In this document: in pieces, positions 17,675-26,827 of the stretch
How the letters are laid out: every line of letters starts with the position of its first letter
Numbering within the stretch: the stretch's first letter is position 1
DNA from: an uncultured Collinsella sp.
Lineage (GTDB): Bacteria; Actinomycetota; Coriobacteriia; Coriobacteriales; Coriobacteriaceae
Assembly: GCA_959602645.1 (NCBI GenBank)
Contig: CAUGTZ010000003.1
Location: forward strand, 62,001 to 126,000
Length of the DNA stretch: 64,000 bases
Reading direction: 5' to 3'
Notes under the pieces: model-generated
What the model was told of the DNA's origin: nothing
The model's input: the letters and a program-made list of their open reading frames with translations, nothing else
Database searches by the model: none
Translations under genes and position numbers: made by a program

Positions 17675-17956
17675 GTGTCCGTTGTAAAGCCTTGCATTGA
17701 CGATCTTCTGGAGAAGACCGATCACAACCGCTTCCTGCTCGCTTCGCTTGCCTCCAAGCGCGCCTGCGACATCAATAGCATGCTGCGTGGCCAGCACAAC
17801 CGCGTGCTTGCCGTTCAGGATGTCGATGACATCACCATCGGGCTTTCCGGTGCCGATACCATCTCGATGGCTATGGACGAGATTGTCGACGGCGACATCT
17901 CTTACGACGAGGCCCGTTACGAGAAGGCGCTCGGCCACAAGGTTGCTGAAGCCTAA
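17675..17956 (+). CDS. rpoZ: RNA polymerase omega subunit
   Basis: 93 residues. Starts GTG 17675 with AAAGGA ten nt upstream. The family helix SKRACDINSMLRG and the KPLxxA-like region are recognisable though diverged; the position after gmk supports the call. It assists assembly of RNA polymerase by holding the beta-prime subunit. It is followed at once by thiI. Confidence 0.9.
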   Translation: MSVVKPCIDDLLEKTDHNRFLLASLASKRACDINSMLRGQHNRVLAVQDVDDITIGLSGADTISMAMDEIVDGDISYDEARYEKALGHKVAEA

Positions 17957-19201
17957 ATGGCGGCTCGCGTCTGCCTAGTCCACTATCACGAGGTTGGGCT
18001 GAAGGGCAAGAACCGCGCACATTTTGAGCATATCCTCATGGATAACATCAAGGCGGCCTTGGCCGCCTTTTCCGTGAACGCCGTGTCTCGAATTTCCGGT
18101 TATATCCTCGTGACCTTTAACGAGCATCAGGCCGACGAGGCGGCGCGTGTCATCCGCACCGTCCCCGGCGTTGCCCGTGTGTCTTTGGCGTATCACACCA
18201 ACCGCGACCCGCAGGAGTACTGCGCCGCCGCTGTGAAGGCGCTGCGCGAGTTTGGTTCCTTCGATTCGTTTAAGGTGCACGCCAAGCGCTCCAATACTGA
18301 CTATGAGCTCACCTCGATCGATATCAATCGACAGGTTGGCGAGGTGCTGTGTGAGGTGTTTCCCGATAAAAAGGTCCAGATGCACGACCCCGACGCGATG
18401 GTGCACGTTCTGGTGGTTCAGGGTAGTGTCTACGTGTATGCGCGCTCCGAGCGCGGCGTTGGCGGCCTTCCGGTGGGTTCTGCCGGCAAGGTCGTGACGC
18501 TTCTGTCGTCGGGTATCGATTCTCCGGTGGCGACCTGGATGCTCGCGCGTCGCGGCGCGGTGTGCGTGCCGGTGCATTTCTCCGGTCGTCCGCAGACGCC
18601 CGACACGAGTGAATACCTGGTGCAGGACATCATCCGTGCGCTTGAGCCGGGTGTCCAGATCGGCCGCCTGTACGTGGTGCCGTTTGGCGACTGCCAGCGT
18701 GAGATTTCGGTCACCTGTCCCAGCAACCTGCGCGTGATCATGTATCGCCGCATTATGTATTCGGTTGCTGAGCGCATTGCACACATCGAGGGTGCCAGGG
18801 CCATCGTTACGGGCGAATCGCTTGGGCAGGTTGCCTCCCAAACGCTTGAGAACATCATGGCCGTCAACGAAGCCGTGAAGATTCCCGTGTTCCGTCCTCT
18901 CATCGGTTCGGACAAACAGGAGATCATCGCACGCGCCGAGGAGATCGGTACGTTCGATATCTCGACTGAGGCCGCTCCCGACTGCTGCACGCTGTTTATG
19001 CCGCGTCGTCCCGAGACGCACGCCAAACTCGATGCCGTGCACGAGGCCTGGGAGCTGTTCGACCACGAGGAGATGATTGAGCGCCTGCTCAAGCAGACCG
19101 AGTACATCGACTTCGAGAGCAACACATATAAGGCCCCTAAGACCTTAAAACGCAAACATTCGGAGCTTGCTCCGCGTGAGATTTACCAAGATCACGAGTA
19201 A
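17957..19201 (+). CDS. thiI: tRNA 4-thiouridine synthase ThiI, short form
   Basis: Adenylates U8 of tRNA and transfers sulfur; it may also serve thiamine thiazole synthesis. 414 residues: N-terminal ferredoxin-like and THUMP domains (1-170), then a PP-loop ATPase with SSGIDSPVATW near 180-190. The roughly 70-residue C-terminal rhodanese domain of the E. coli protein is absent, as in many Gram-positives, where a dedicated cysteine desulfurase supplies sulfur. ATG 17957 abuts the rpoZ stop. Confidence 0.93.
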   Translation: MAARVCLVHYHEVGLKGKNRAHFEHILMDNIKAALAAFSVNAVSRISGYILVTFNEHQADEAARVIRTVPGVARVSLAYHTNRDPQEYCAAAVKALREFGSFDSFKVHAKRSNTDYELTSIDINRQVGEVLCEVFPDKKVQMHDPDAMVHVLVVQGSVYVYARSERGVGGLPVGSAGKVVTLLSSGIDSPVATWMLARRGAVCVPVHFSGRPQTPDTSEYLVQDIIRALEPGVQIGRLYVVPFGDCQREISVTCPSNLRVIMYRRIMYSVAERIAHIEGARAIVTGESLGQVASQTLENIMAVNEAVKIPVFRPLIGSDKQEIIARAEEIGTFDISTEAAPDCCTLFMPRRPETHAKLDAVHEAWELFDHEEMIERLLKQTEYIDFESNTYKAPKTLKRKHSELAPREIYQDHE

Positions 19202-19211
19202 ATTTGTGCAT

Positions 19212-19244
19212 AGACCGACGATGCGCCTGCATCGTCGGTCTTTT
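19212..19244 (+). terminator. Rho-independent terminator after thiI
   Basis: Perfect 13-bp stem (AGACCGACGATGC and its complement), 4-nt loop, then TTTT. It ends the mihF-thiI transcript. Confidence 0.95.
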
Positions 19245-19325
19245 GCTATCTGGGCATTTTGCGGCTAAGTGTTCATTTGCTGACGTTTGCCTGAATAAAT
19301 GGACAGATTTGTGCAAGGTTTTGGT

Positions 19326-19352
19326 CGGTTTTTGGTTTGACCGCAAAAACCG
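19326..19352. repeat. Inverted repeat upstream of comEA
   Basis: CGGTTTTTG and CAAAAACCG, perfect 9-bp arms with a 9-nt loop, 63 bp before the comEA ATG. It may be a weak terminator or an operator; nothing more can be said. Confidence 0.5.
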
Positions 19353-19414
19353 GTTTTGGGGCGTGGCTGTTGTGGAGCTCCTTTCCTGACACGATGGTGT
19401 TGGGAGGTTTTGCT

Positions 19415-20128
19415 ATGGCGCAGCGCGAACAACACGAACGAGTCAAAAAGATGGACCGCTGGGCGGGCAAGCTGCTCGGTCATAAGGCAGTGGTGATGGC
19501 GATACTGGTCGTCATTGCGATGGCGAGTGGGCTGGCGATGGCGAACCTTGGCGGCGGTGCCGGCGGTGTGTCGTTTGAGCGCACTGATGGTTCGGGCACG
19601 TTAGTGGTGCCGGGATCCGGCGATGCTTCGAGCGGAAAGACATCCGAAGGCTCTTCGCCTAAGGCGTCTGCCGCGGCAGAGGTCTATGTCGATGTTGATG
19701 GCGCCGTGGTGTCACCCGGTGTATATCGCCTCAAAGACGGGGCGCGGGTGGCTCAGGCGATTGATGCCGCCGGCGGGCTGGCGCCCGAAGCAGACGTTAC
19801 GGGGCTTAATCGTGCATCCAAGGTCACTGATGGACAAAAAATTCACGTTCCAACGGTAGGGGAGCAGCAGGTGTCCATTGCGGAAGCCGGTGTTGATGGT
19901 GGGGCTTCCGCATCATCAGGCGTCGGTGGCGCAACAGGCCTAGTAAACATTAATACGGCAAGCTCGGCAGAGCTGCAGACGCTCTCGGGAATCGGTCCCT
20001 CAATGGCACAGTCGATTATCGATGAGCGGACAAAGAACGGTGCTTTTGCTTCGGTTGACGATCTGATGCGCGTGTCGGGAATCGGCGAGAAGAAGCTTGC
20101 CAAAATCAAAGATTGCATCTGCGTATGA
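19415..20128 (+). CDS. comEA: ComEA family DNA receptor
   Basis: Membrane-anchored double-stranded DNA-binding protein for natural transformation. 237 residues: short basic cytoplasmic N-terminus, membrane helix about 24-45, a Ser/Gly-rich linker, an SLBB domain (about 88-147, VYVDVDGAVVSPGVYRL) and a C-terminal helix-hairpin-helix pair (176-237, NINTASSAELQTLSGIGP). ATG 19415 has GGGAGG seven nt upstream. It overlaps comEC (ATGA). Confidence 0.93.
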   Translation: MAQREQHERVKKMDRWAGKLLGHKAVVMAILVVIAMASGLAMANLGGGAGGVSFERTDGSGTLVVPGSGDASSGKTSEGSSPKASAAAEVYVDVDGAVVSPGVYRLKDGARVAQAIDAAGGLAPEADVTGLNRASKVTDGQKIHVPTVGEQQVSIAEAGVDGGASASSGVGGATGLVNINTASSAELQTLSGIGPSMAQSIIDERTKNGAFASVDDLMRVSGIGEKKLAKIKDCICV

Positions 20129-22428
20129 GTGCGACCGAGCGAGAGCACGTGATACCTCCGCGGCCCCTGATTCCGTGGACGATGGCCCTGTGTGCCGGCA
20201 TGTGCGTGAGCTGCGCCTTGGTGCTCAGCATAGCCGCTGATGCGCTGCTGAGGGAGCGGGCGACGGCGGTCGGGCCGCTATGGGCCATTCCCGTTGCGGC
20301 AGCGGTTTTCGTTGTGCTGGCTCACTCTTGTGCGAGGCTTGCCCCTTTGAAGCGGTGGCTGTATGCCGCGTCCGTCGGTCTCGTGGCGGGAGCGGTCGTC
20401 TCGGCGTGGTGGGCTGTGGGTGCGCTCAGCGCCTCGAGGGCGCTCGACGGTCGAGCGGCAAGCGGCCTCGAGTTTGTCGTGCAGGGTGATCCATCCATAA
20501 ACGACGACGTGTATTCCTATACCTGCGAGGCACGCGCGGACGGTAAGAACTTGGCAACGGTTCGCCTATCGTGTGATCGTGAGCTCAAGGTCGGGGCGCA
20601 CGTGCGTGTTATCGGTCGCGTTTCACGTTTTGAGAACGATGCATATGGACGATCGCGCGTGCTCCGAGGCGAGGTGCGCAAGGCTAAAGCCGTTCGAGTC
20701 GTGTCGGTCGATGAGGGCTCTCCGGTGCCGCTGCTTCGGCTGAGAAATGGGCTGCTTGCGTCCATCGCGCCTGCGACCGACCCGGCGCGGGCGCTCATAG
20801 CCGGTGTCGCCTGCGGTCGTTCGGCCGAGCTGCGCGCCCAGCCGGCGGGCGACTGGTTTTCGGTGACGGGAACGGCGCATCTTATCGCCGTCTCGGGCAG
20901 CCATTTGGCTATCGTGGGGTTTGTAATCGAGGGTGTATTGCAAAAGACTCGGTGCTCACGTGGTCTTCAGCGGGCGATATTGGCGATAACGCTTGTCGGC
21001 TATGCTGCCTTTACGGGGGCGTCTCCCTCGGCCGTGCGTGCGTGCTGCATGGTGTTCGTGACGCTTGTCGTAAACGGCGCGGGGCGTCGTCGGCACGGCC
21101 TTTCGGCACTCTTCGTAACCATGTCCATCTTTGTGCTACTGCGGCCGACGGTGCTGTTCGAGATGGGCTTTCAACTCTCGTGTGCCAGCGTCTTAGCCAT
21201 TCTGTGCTTTTGTCCCTATGCGACCTACGCTTTGGGTGAGCTAGGTGTGCCATCAGGCTTTGCCAGCGTGCTTTCCGTCACGCTGTGCTCACAACTGGCG
21301 ACACTTCCCATTACCATTCCTGCCTTCGGTACATTCTCGCTCATTGCTCCGTTGGCAAATGCGGTCATCGGTCCGGTGGTGAGCGTACTGCTCGCTGTGT
21401 CGATCGTGCTGGCTCCCTTTTCGCTCGTGGGACCGTTGCGGACTTGGGCGCTCGTTGTGCCCATGATTGCCGCCCGTTGCGCGCTGTTCTTCGAGCAGCT
21501 GTTTGCCGCCGTGCCGGGTGCATACGTGAGCGTGCCGCCCGATAGCATGTGGATTTACCTAGTGCCGTGTTTTCTGGCGGTTCTGCTGGTCTGGTGGCCG
21601 CGTCCCCGTGCACGTCCTATGGCGGCGGGGCTTGCATGCCTGATGCTCTTGGCTGCGATTCCGTACGTCTATTGGGATCGATTCGCTCCGCCTTCGGTGA
21701 CGGTGCTCGATGTGGGCCAGGCCGATGCGATTCTTATCCGCCAAGGCGGCGCAGTAGCTCTCGTCGACTGCGGGCTCGACGAGCGTGTGGTTGCGGCGTT
21801 GGTTCGCAATAACGTGCACCATATCGATGCCGTTTTTGTGACGCATTGGGATGAGGACCACTGGGGTGGTTTGCCTGCCGTGCTCGAACAGTTTTCGGTC
21901 GGAACGATTGCCGTGGCGGCGGATGCGCTGGAGGATGCTCCTGCCGAGGTATTGAACCGACCTGGCGTGGAGTATCGGCAGGTGCGCCGTGGGGATACGG
22001 TCGACATCGGCTTATTTTGCGCTCGCGTGATGTGGCCATTCGAGTCCGTGGATGGCGAGGGAAATGAGGACTCGCTTGTCCTGCTGCTCTCTTATGTTCA
22101 GGAAGGCAAGGGCCTGCGTATGCTCCTCACCGGTGATGCCGAGCTCGACCAAGAACGGGAATTCGTGCAGGAGGTGGGGGATATCGATGTCCTTAAACTT
22201 GGGCATCACGGCTCCAAGGTTTCAGTCGATGGTAAGTTGCTGGACGTCCTGAAGCCCGAGCTTTCCCTCGCGAGCGCGGGCGAGGGGAATCGATACGGGC
22301 ATCCGTCCGATGCCTGCATTGATGCCGTGAAGGAAGCGGGTGGTGTGTTCGCGTGCACCATCGAACACGGCGACATTACCGTCACGCCGACTGCGAAGGG
22401 CTTTGCGATGCGATGCCAGCGACCGTGA
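20125..22428 (+). CDS. comEC: ComEC/Rec2 DNA uptake channel
   Basis: 767 residues. N-terminal transmembrane helices with an OB-like extracellular part, then the central competence domain with many helices (about 220-480). The C-terminal metallo-beta-lactamase-like nuclease domain has DVGQADAIL, THWDEDHWGG, TGDAE and LGHHGSK, i.e. the metal-binding residues look intact. It forms the inner-membrane channel for single-stranded DNA and probably degrades one strand. ATG 20125 overlaps the comEA stop. With comEA it gives the core of a transformation apparatus; pilus genes are not in the window. Confidence 0.94.
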   Translation: MSATEREHVIPPRPLIPWTMALCAGMCVSCALVLSIAADALLRERATAVGPLWAIPVAAAVFVVLAHSCARLAPLKRWLYAASVGLVAGAVVSAWWAVGALSASRALDGRAASGLEFVVQGDPSINDDVYSYTCEARADGKNLATVRLSCDRELKVGAHVRVIGRVSRFENDAYGRSRVLRGEVRKAKAVRVVSVDEGSPVPLLRLRNGLLASIAPATDPARALIAGVACGRSAELRAQPAGDWFSVTGTAHLIAVSGSHLAIVGFVIEGVLQKTRCSRGLQRAILAITLVGYAAFTGASPSAVRACCMVFVTLVVNGAGRRRHGLSALFVTMSIFVLLRPTVLFEMGFQLSCASVLAILCFCPYATYALGELGVPSGFASVLSVTLCSQLATLPITIPAFGTFSLIAPLANAVIGPVVSVLLAVSIVLAPFSLVGPLRTWALVVPMIAARCALFFEQLFAAVPGAYVSVPPDSMWIYLVPCFLAVLLVWWPRPRARPMAAGLACLMLLAAIPYVYWDRFAPPSVTVLDVGQADAILIRQGGAVALVDCGLDERVVAALVRNNVHHIDAVFVTHWDEDHWGGLPAVLEQFSVGTIAVAADALEDAPAEVLNRPGVEYRQVRRGDTVDIGLFCARVMWPFESVDGEGNEDSLVLLLSYVQEGKGLRMLLTGDAELDQEREFVQEVGDIDVLKLGHHGSKVSVDGKLLDVLKPELSLASAGEGNRYGHPSDACIDAVKEAGGVFACTIEHGDITVTPTAKGFAMRCQRP

Positions 22429-22506
22429 TGACATCGTTGGCGCGCGGCTGGCCCCTGGGCTAAAATGGCACGGTACGAATTCGAGAGTCTGCGAGAGGGG
22501 AGCGCA

Positions 22507-23469
22507 ATGTCCGAAACCGGTCTGCTGCCGGCGTATCTGATCGTCGGTACCGACGGAGTCAAGCGCGATCACGCCGTCTCGCGTATGAAAGCGCGTCTGG
22601 AAAAGTCGGGTATGGTCGAGTTCAACCTCGACGAGCGCGACATGACCAAGGACCCCGATATCGAGTCCATTATCGGATCGCTTAACACCTTTCCGATGGG
22701 CAGCGAGTTTCGCCTGGTAATCCTTGATGGCTGTTCAAAGCTCGCCAAGGCGGTCTCGGAGCCGCTCGTTGAGTATCTGGCAAGTCCCAGCCCCACAACG
22801 GTCTGCCTTATCATCGCCGATTCGCTCGCCAAGAACACGCGCCTGTATAAGGCGATTGCCAAGATTGACAAGAAGGCCGTGATCGATTGCTCCGGCACCA
22901 AGCGCTGGGAGCTACCGCGCCGTGTGCAGCAGATGGCGACGCAGCACGGCAAGTCGATCTCGACGGCGGCCGCCGAGGAACTCGTCTCGCGTTCGGGTGA
23001 AAACACGCGCATGCTCGATAACGACCTGGCTAAGCTTGCCCAGATGGTCGAGGCGCCCCAGATTGAGCTTGCCGACGTTGAGCGCTGGATTGTACGTACG
23101 GCCGAGGTTCAACCCTGGGACTTTCTCAATGCGGTCTCGGTCCGTGACATGCGACGCTCGCTCGAGCTCTTCAATCTACTGCCCGCCAAGAGCTACGTGT
23201 GGACTTACACATTGCTGTGCGGCCGCATCCGCGAGCTTATCGTTGCCAAGGCGCTCGATGCGCGCGGGCAGGGTCGCGAGCTCGCCGCCACGCTTAAGCT
23301 CCAGTCCTGGCAGGTCAAGAATCACCTGACCTGGGCACGTCGCTTTTCGATGGCAGAGCTCGTTGCCGCGCTCGAGGGCGCGGTCGATGTGGAGCTCGCG
23401 CTGAAGGGTTCGGCCGATTCTCAGACCGCGCTTTTGCTCTGGATTACGAACATCTTGAGAAAATCGTGA
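22507..23469 (+). CDS. holA: DNA polymerase III delta subunit
   Basis: Clamp-loader subunit that opens the sliding clamp. 320 residues with the HolA N-terminal AAA-like domain (PAYLIVGTDGVKRDHAVSRM), and the C-terminal collar domain with RELIVAKALDARGQGRELAA and SWQVKNHLTWARRFS. ATG 22507 follows GAGAGGGGAG. The comEC-holA-rpsT order is common in Gram-positive bacteria. Confidence 0.92.
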   Translation: MSETGLLPAYLIVGTDGVKRDHAVSRMKARLEKSGMVEFNLDERDMTKDPDIESIIGSLNTFPMGSEFRLVILDGCSKLAKAVSEPLVEYLASPSPTTVCLIIADSLAKNTRLYKAIAKIDKKAVIDCSGTKRWELPRRVQQMATQHGKSISTAAAEELVSRSGENTRMLDNDLAKLAQMVEAPQIELADVERWIVRTAEVQPWDFLNAVSVRDMRRSLELFNLLPAKSYVWTYTLLCGRIRELIVAKALDARGQGRELAATLKLQSWQVKNHLTWARRFSMAELVAALEGAVDVELALKGSADSQTALLLWITNILRKS

Positions 23470-23602
23470 TGATACCTGCCTATTTGACAAATTCGTTCTA
23501 TCCCTTTGAGGGGGAGCGTGCTATAGTAGGCGCTTGCATGACCTCACCGTGTCTCAGAGGTGTCATACATTTTTTGCAAGGAACTCGAAAGGAACTCCAG
23601 AA

Positions 23603-23869
23603 GTGGCAAACATCAAGTCTCAGAAGAAGCGTATCCGCACCAATGAGGCAGCTCGCATGCGTAACAAGGCTGTCAAGTCCGAGCTCAAGACGCTGACTAA
23701 GCACGTCCAGTCCGCCGTCGCCGAGGGCGACGCCGAGAAGGCCCAGGCTGCCCTCAAGACCGTCACCAAGCGTCTCGACATGGCTGCCGCCAAGCATGTT
23801 ATCCACAAGAACCAGGCTTCCAACCGCAAGTCCGGTCTTGCCAAGCTCGTGAACAGCATCAACGCCTAA
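23603..23869 (+). CDS. rpsT: 30S ribosomal protein S20
   Basis: 88 residues, [20 protein letters not shown] start typical of S20, lysine/arginine-rich helical protein binding 16S rRNA. GTG 23603 is preceded by AAAGGA at a 9-nt distance. It is monocistronic with a strong terminator. Confidence 0.97.
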   Translation: MANIKSQKKRIRTNEAARMRNKAVKSELKTLTKHVQSAVAEGDAEKAQAALKTVTKRLDMAAAKHVIHKNQASNRKSGLAKLVNSINA

Positions 23870-23903
23870 GTTGTAAATTTCACACCACACAGATTACGCG
23901 CAT

Positions 23904-23941
23904 AAATGGAGCCTGTTTTATGGAACAGGCTCCATTTTTTG
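23904..23941 (+). terminator. Rho-independent terminator after rpsT
   Basis: Perfect 14-bp stem AAATGGAGCCTGTT with its complement and a 6-nt loop; the right arm runs into six T. Confidence 0.95.
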
Positions 23942-23952
23942 TATCGCTCGGG

Positions 23953-23966
23953 TAAGATAGTCCGCA
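23953..23966 (+). promoter_or_regulatory. -10 box placing the lepA transcript start near the ATG
   Basis: TAAGAT at 23953-23958 is followed seven bases later by the lepA ATG (23966), where a transcript would be expected to start. There is no ribosome binding site in between. The upstream terminator of rpsT occupies the -35 region. Confidence 0.5.
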
Positions 23967-25777
23967 TGAATACTTTAATTGACATTTCCCACATCCGCAA
24001 CTTTTCAATTGTTGCGCACATCGACCATGGCAAGTCCACGATCAGTGACCGTATCCTCGAGCTCACCCATACCGTTGACGAGCGCGACATGGAGTCGCAG
24101 CTGCTCGACACTATGGATATCGAGCGCGAGCGCGGCATCACGATCAAGTCCAATGCCGTTCGCGTGTCCTATGACGCCGACGACGGCGAGACGTATCAGT
24201 TCAACCTGATCGATACGCCGGGCCACGTTGACTTTACCTACGAGGTCTCGCGTTCGTTGGCCGCCTGCGAGGGTGCGGTGCTCGTCGTGGACGCCACTCA
24301 GGGCGTCGAGGCGCAGACCGTTTCCAACGCGACGCTCGCCATGAACGCCAACTTGGACATTGTGCCGGCCATCAACAAGATCGACCTGCCCTCGGCCCAT
24401 CCCGATGAGGTCAAGACCGAGATCGAGGATGACTTGGCGATCCCTGCCGATGATGCCGTGTGTGTCTCGGGCAAGACCGGCGAGGGCATTCACGATCTGC
24501 TGGAGTCCATTGTCTTTTTGATCTCGCCACCCAAGGGCGATGCGAATGCGCCGCTCAAGGCACTCATCCTGGATTCTTATTTTGATGAATACCGCGGCGT
24601 GGTTGCCACGGTCCGTGTTTTTGACGGCTCCATCAAAAAGGGCGATACCCTGCGCATGATGCAGGCCGAGGGCGACTTTTTGGTCGATGGCGTGGGCGTC
24701 AAGCGTCCCGCCGAGACCCCGGTCGATGCGCTGACCGTCGGCGAGGTCGGATACGTGGTCACGGGTCTGAAGGATCCCGAGGCCGTTCGCGTGGGCGATA
24801 CCCTCACGTGGGCGTCGAATCCCTGCCCCGAGCCTCTTCCCGGCTACCGCGAGGCTAAGCCCATGGTCTATACGGGCCTGTTCCCGATCGATAACAAGGA
24901 CTACGAGAACCTGCGTGACGCGCTCGATAAGCTGCACGTCAACGACCCGTCGTTGGTGTGGGAGCCCGAGACCTCGGTGGCGCTCGGCTTTGGCTTCCGC
25001 GTGGGCTTTCTGGGCCTGCTACACATGGAAGTCGTCAAGGAACGCCTGGAGCGCGAATTCAACCTGGACCTCATTGCCACGAGTCCCTCGGTCGACTATC
25101 ACGTCTACAAGACCGACGGCGAAATGATCGATGTCCGCAGTCCGCAGGACCTTCCCGAGGCCACGCGCATCGAGCGTATCGAGGAACCCTACCTCAAGGC
25201 AAAGATCATCTGCCCGCCTGAGTACACGGGTGCCGTCATGCAGCTCGCTATCGAGCACCGCGGCGTCACGACCGACATGATCCACCTCACGAGCAAATCG
25301 GTCGAGATGCGCTTCGATATGCCGCTCGCCGAGCTCATCTTGGACTTCTTTGACCAGCTCAAGAGCCGTACCAAGGGTTATGCCTCGCTCGACTACGAGT
25401 TCAACGAGTACCGTCCATCCGAGCTTGTGAAGCTCGACATCTTGCTTTCGGGCGACGAGGTGGACGCGCTGTCGTTTATCGTCCACAAGGACAAGGCCTA
25501 TGGCCTGGCCCGTGGCCTGTGCGACAAGCTTAAGGAGATTATCCCGCGTCAGCTGTTCGAGGTGCCCATCCAGGGTGCTATCGGCAACAAGATTATTGCC
25601 CGCTCCACCGTCAAGGCGCGTCGCAAGGACGTACTTGCCAAGTGCTACGGCGGCGATATCTCGCGTAAGCGCAAGCTGCTCGAGAAGCAGAAAGAGGGCA
25701 AGAAGCGCATGAAGGCCATCGGATCGGTCGAGGTCCCGCAGGAGGCCTTTATGGCGATCCTCAAGGTGGACGAGTAG
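23966..25777 (+). CDS. lepA: Elongation factor 4 (LepA)
   Basis: Ribosome-bound GTPase acting during elongation or 30S biogenesis. 603 residues: G1 AHIDHGKST (17-25), G2 [15 protein letters not shown]3 DTPGHVDF, G4 NKIDLPSA, then domains II, III, V and the LepA-specific C-terminal domain ending in a basic [20 protein letters not shown] tail. I start at ATG 23966, where similarity begins; upstream frame reads through the terminator hairpin. dusB follows 4 nt after the stop. Confidence 0.97.
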   Translation: MNTLIDISHIRNFSIVAHIDHGKSTISDRILELTHTVDERDMESQLLDTMDIERERGITIKSNAVRVSYDADDGETYQFNLIDTPGHVDFTYEVSRSLAACEGAVLVVDATQGVEAQTVSNATLAMNANLDIVPAINKIDLPSAHPDEVKTEIEDDLAIPADDAVCVSGKTGEGIHDLLESIVFLISPPKGDANAPLKALILDSYFDEYRGVVATVRVFDGSIKKGDTLRMMQAEGDFLVDGVGVKRPAETPVDALTVGEVGYVVTGLKDPEAVRVGDTLTWASNPCPEPLPGYREAKPMVYTGLFPIDNKDYENLRDALDKLHVNDPSLVWEPETSVALGFGFRVGFLGLLHMEVVKERLEREFNLDLIATSPSVDYHVYKTDGEMIDVRSPQDLPEATRIERIEEPYLKAKIICPPEYTGAVMQLAIEHRGVTTDMIHLTSKSVEMRFDMPLAELILDFFDQLKSRTKGYASLDYEFNEYRPSELVKLDILLSGDEVDALSFIVHKDKAYGLARGLCDKLKEIIPRQLFEVPIQGAIGNKIIARSTVKARRKDVLAKCYGGDISRKRKLLEKQKEGKKRMKAIGSVEVPQEAFMAILKVDE

Positions 25778-25781
25778 GTCT

Positions 25782-26825
25782 ATGGCGCTTTCTGAATACA
25801 GCAAGCGGCTGCTGGGCGCCTATGCCGAGCAGCCGTTCCTTATGGCTCCCATGGCGGGTGTGACCGACCCTGCCTACCGCATCATGTGCCGCCGCCGCGG
25901 TGCCAACCTTGCCTACAGCGAGATGGTGAGCGTGGCAGGCCTTGCCTATGCCAGCAACAAAACGTGGCGCCTGGTGCTGCCGGCCGACGAGGAGCAGCAG
26001 ATTTGCGTGCAGCTCTTTGGCTCCAAGCCCGATCAGTTTGCGAGCGCTGTCGCTGCCGTCGAGGAGCGTGTGGGCGATCGCCTGTCGCTGATCGATATCA
26101 ACATGGCCTGCCCGGCCCGCAAAGTCGTCACCAAGGGCGAGGGCTCGGCGCTCATGCGCACACCCGACCTAGCCGAGAAGATCGTCCAGGCGGCTGTGGA
26201 CGCGGCACACGTTCCCGTGACCGTAAAGATCCGCAAGGGCTTTTATGCCGAGGACCGTAATGCCGCGACGTTTGCCCAGATGCTCGAGGGGGCGGGGGCA
26301 GCAGCGGTGGCGGTGCATGGTCGCTGCGCCACGCAGCTCTATACGGGCCAGGCCGATTGGTCGGTCGTCGATGAGGTGGCCGACGCCGTCGAGATTCCCG
26401 TCATCGGTTCGGGCGACGTGTTCTCGGCTGAGGATGCCGCGGAGCATCTGCGCATCTCGGGTGCCAGCGCGGTGTTTATCGCGCGCGGTATCTATGGCAA
26501 TCCTTGGGTGTTCGGCGATGCTCGCGCCCTTGCGCTCGATGGCATACCGGTGCCGGCTCGCAGCTCCGTTGAGCGCCTGGACGCCCTGCGTGAGCACCTA
26601 ACGCTGACGCATGAGCTCCTGCCGCTCATGTCGCGTGCCCGCACTTACGCAAGCTGGTACTTAAAAGGCATGCCCCATGCTGCAGCCTGGCGCGCGCAGG
26701 TGGTGCGCTGCTCCACGTATGAGGAGTTCATGGCATTGGTCGATGATATCGAGCGTGATGTGGTGGCCTGCGAGGCCGCGCTTGCAGCTGGCGAGTCGGT
26801 GCCCGCCCATCCGCTGGAGGCCTAA
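25782..26825 (+). CDS. dusB: tRNA-dihydrouridine synthase
   Basis: FMN enzyme reducing uridines in the tRNA D-loop. 347 residues, TIM barrel starting LMAPMAGVTDPAYR, with the catalytic cysteine in NMACPARKV (Cys110; the family motif is usually NMGCP) and IGSGDVFS / ARGIYGNPW for FMN phosphate binding. The C-terminal helical domain is present. Assignment to DusB rather than another Dus paralogue is by overall similarity. Confidence 0.92.
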   Translation: MALSEYSKRLLGAYAEQPFLMAPMAGVTDPAYRIMCRRRGANLAYSEMVSVAGLAYASNKTWRLVLPADEEQQICVQLFGSKPDQFASAVAAVEERVGDRLSLIDINMACPARKVVTKGEGSALMRTPDLAEKIVQAAVDAAHVPVTVKIRKGFYAEDRNAATFAQMLEGAGAAAVAVHGRCATQLYTGQADWSVVDEVADAVEIPVIGSGDVFSAEDAAEHLRISGASAVFIARGIYGNPWVFGDARALALDGIPVPARSSVERLDALREHLTLTHELLPLMSRARTYASWYLKGMPHAAAWRAQVVRCSTYEEFMALVDDIERDVVACEAALAAGESVPAHPLEA

Positions 26826-26827
26826 GG

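Noticed and set aside
19320..19352. Shared regulatory motif between the comEA and recA upstream regions (GGTCGG)
   Set aside because: The comEA region has a single GGTCGG without phased repeats, so a common regulator is not supported.
23484..23527. TTGACA and TATAGT before rpsT as one promoter
   Set aside because: The boxes are 32 nt apart, far from the usual 16-19 nt, so they cannot form one sigma-70-type promoter.
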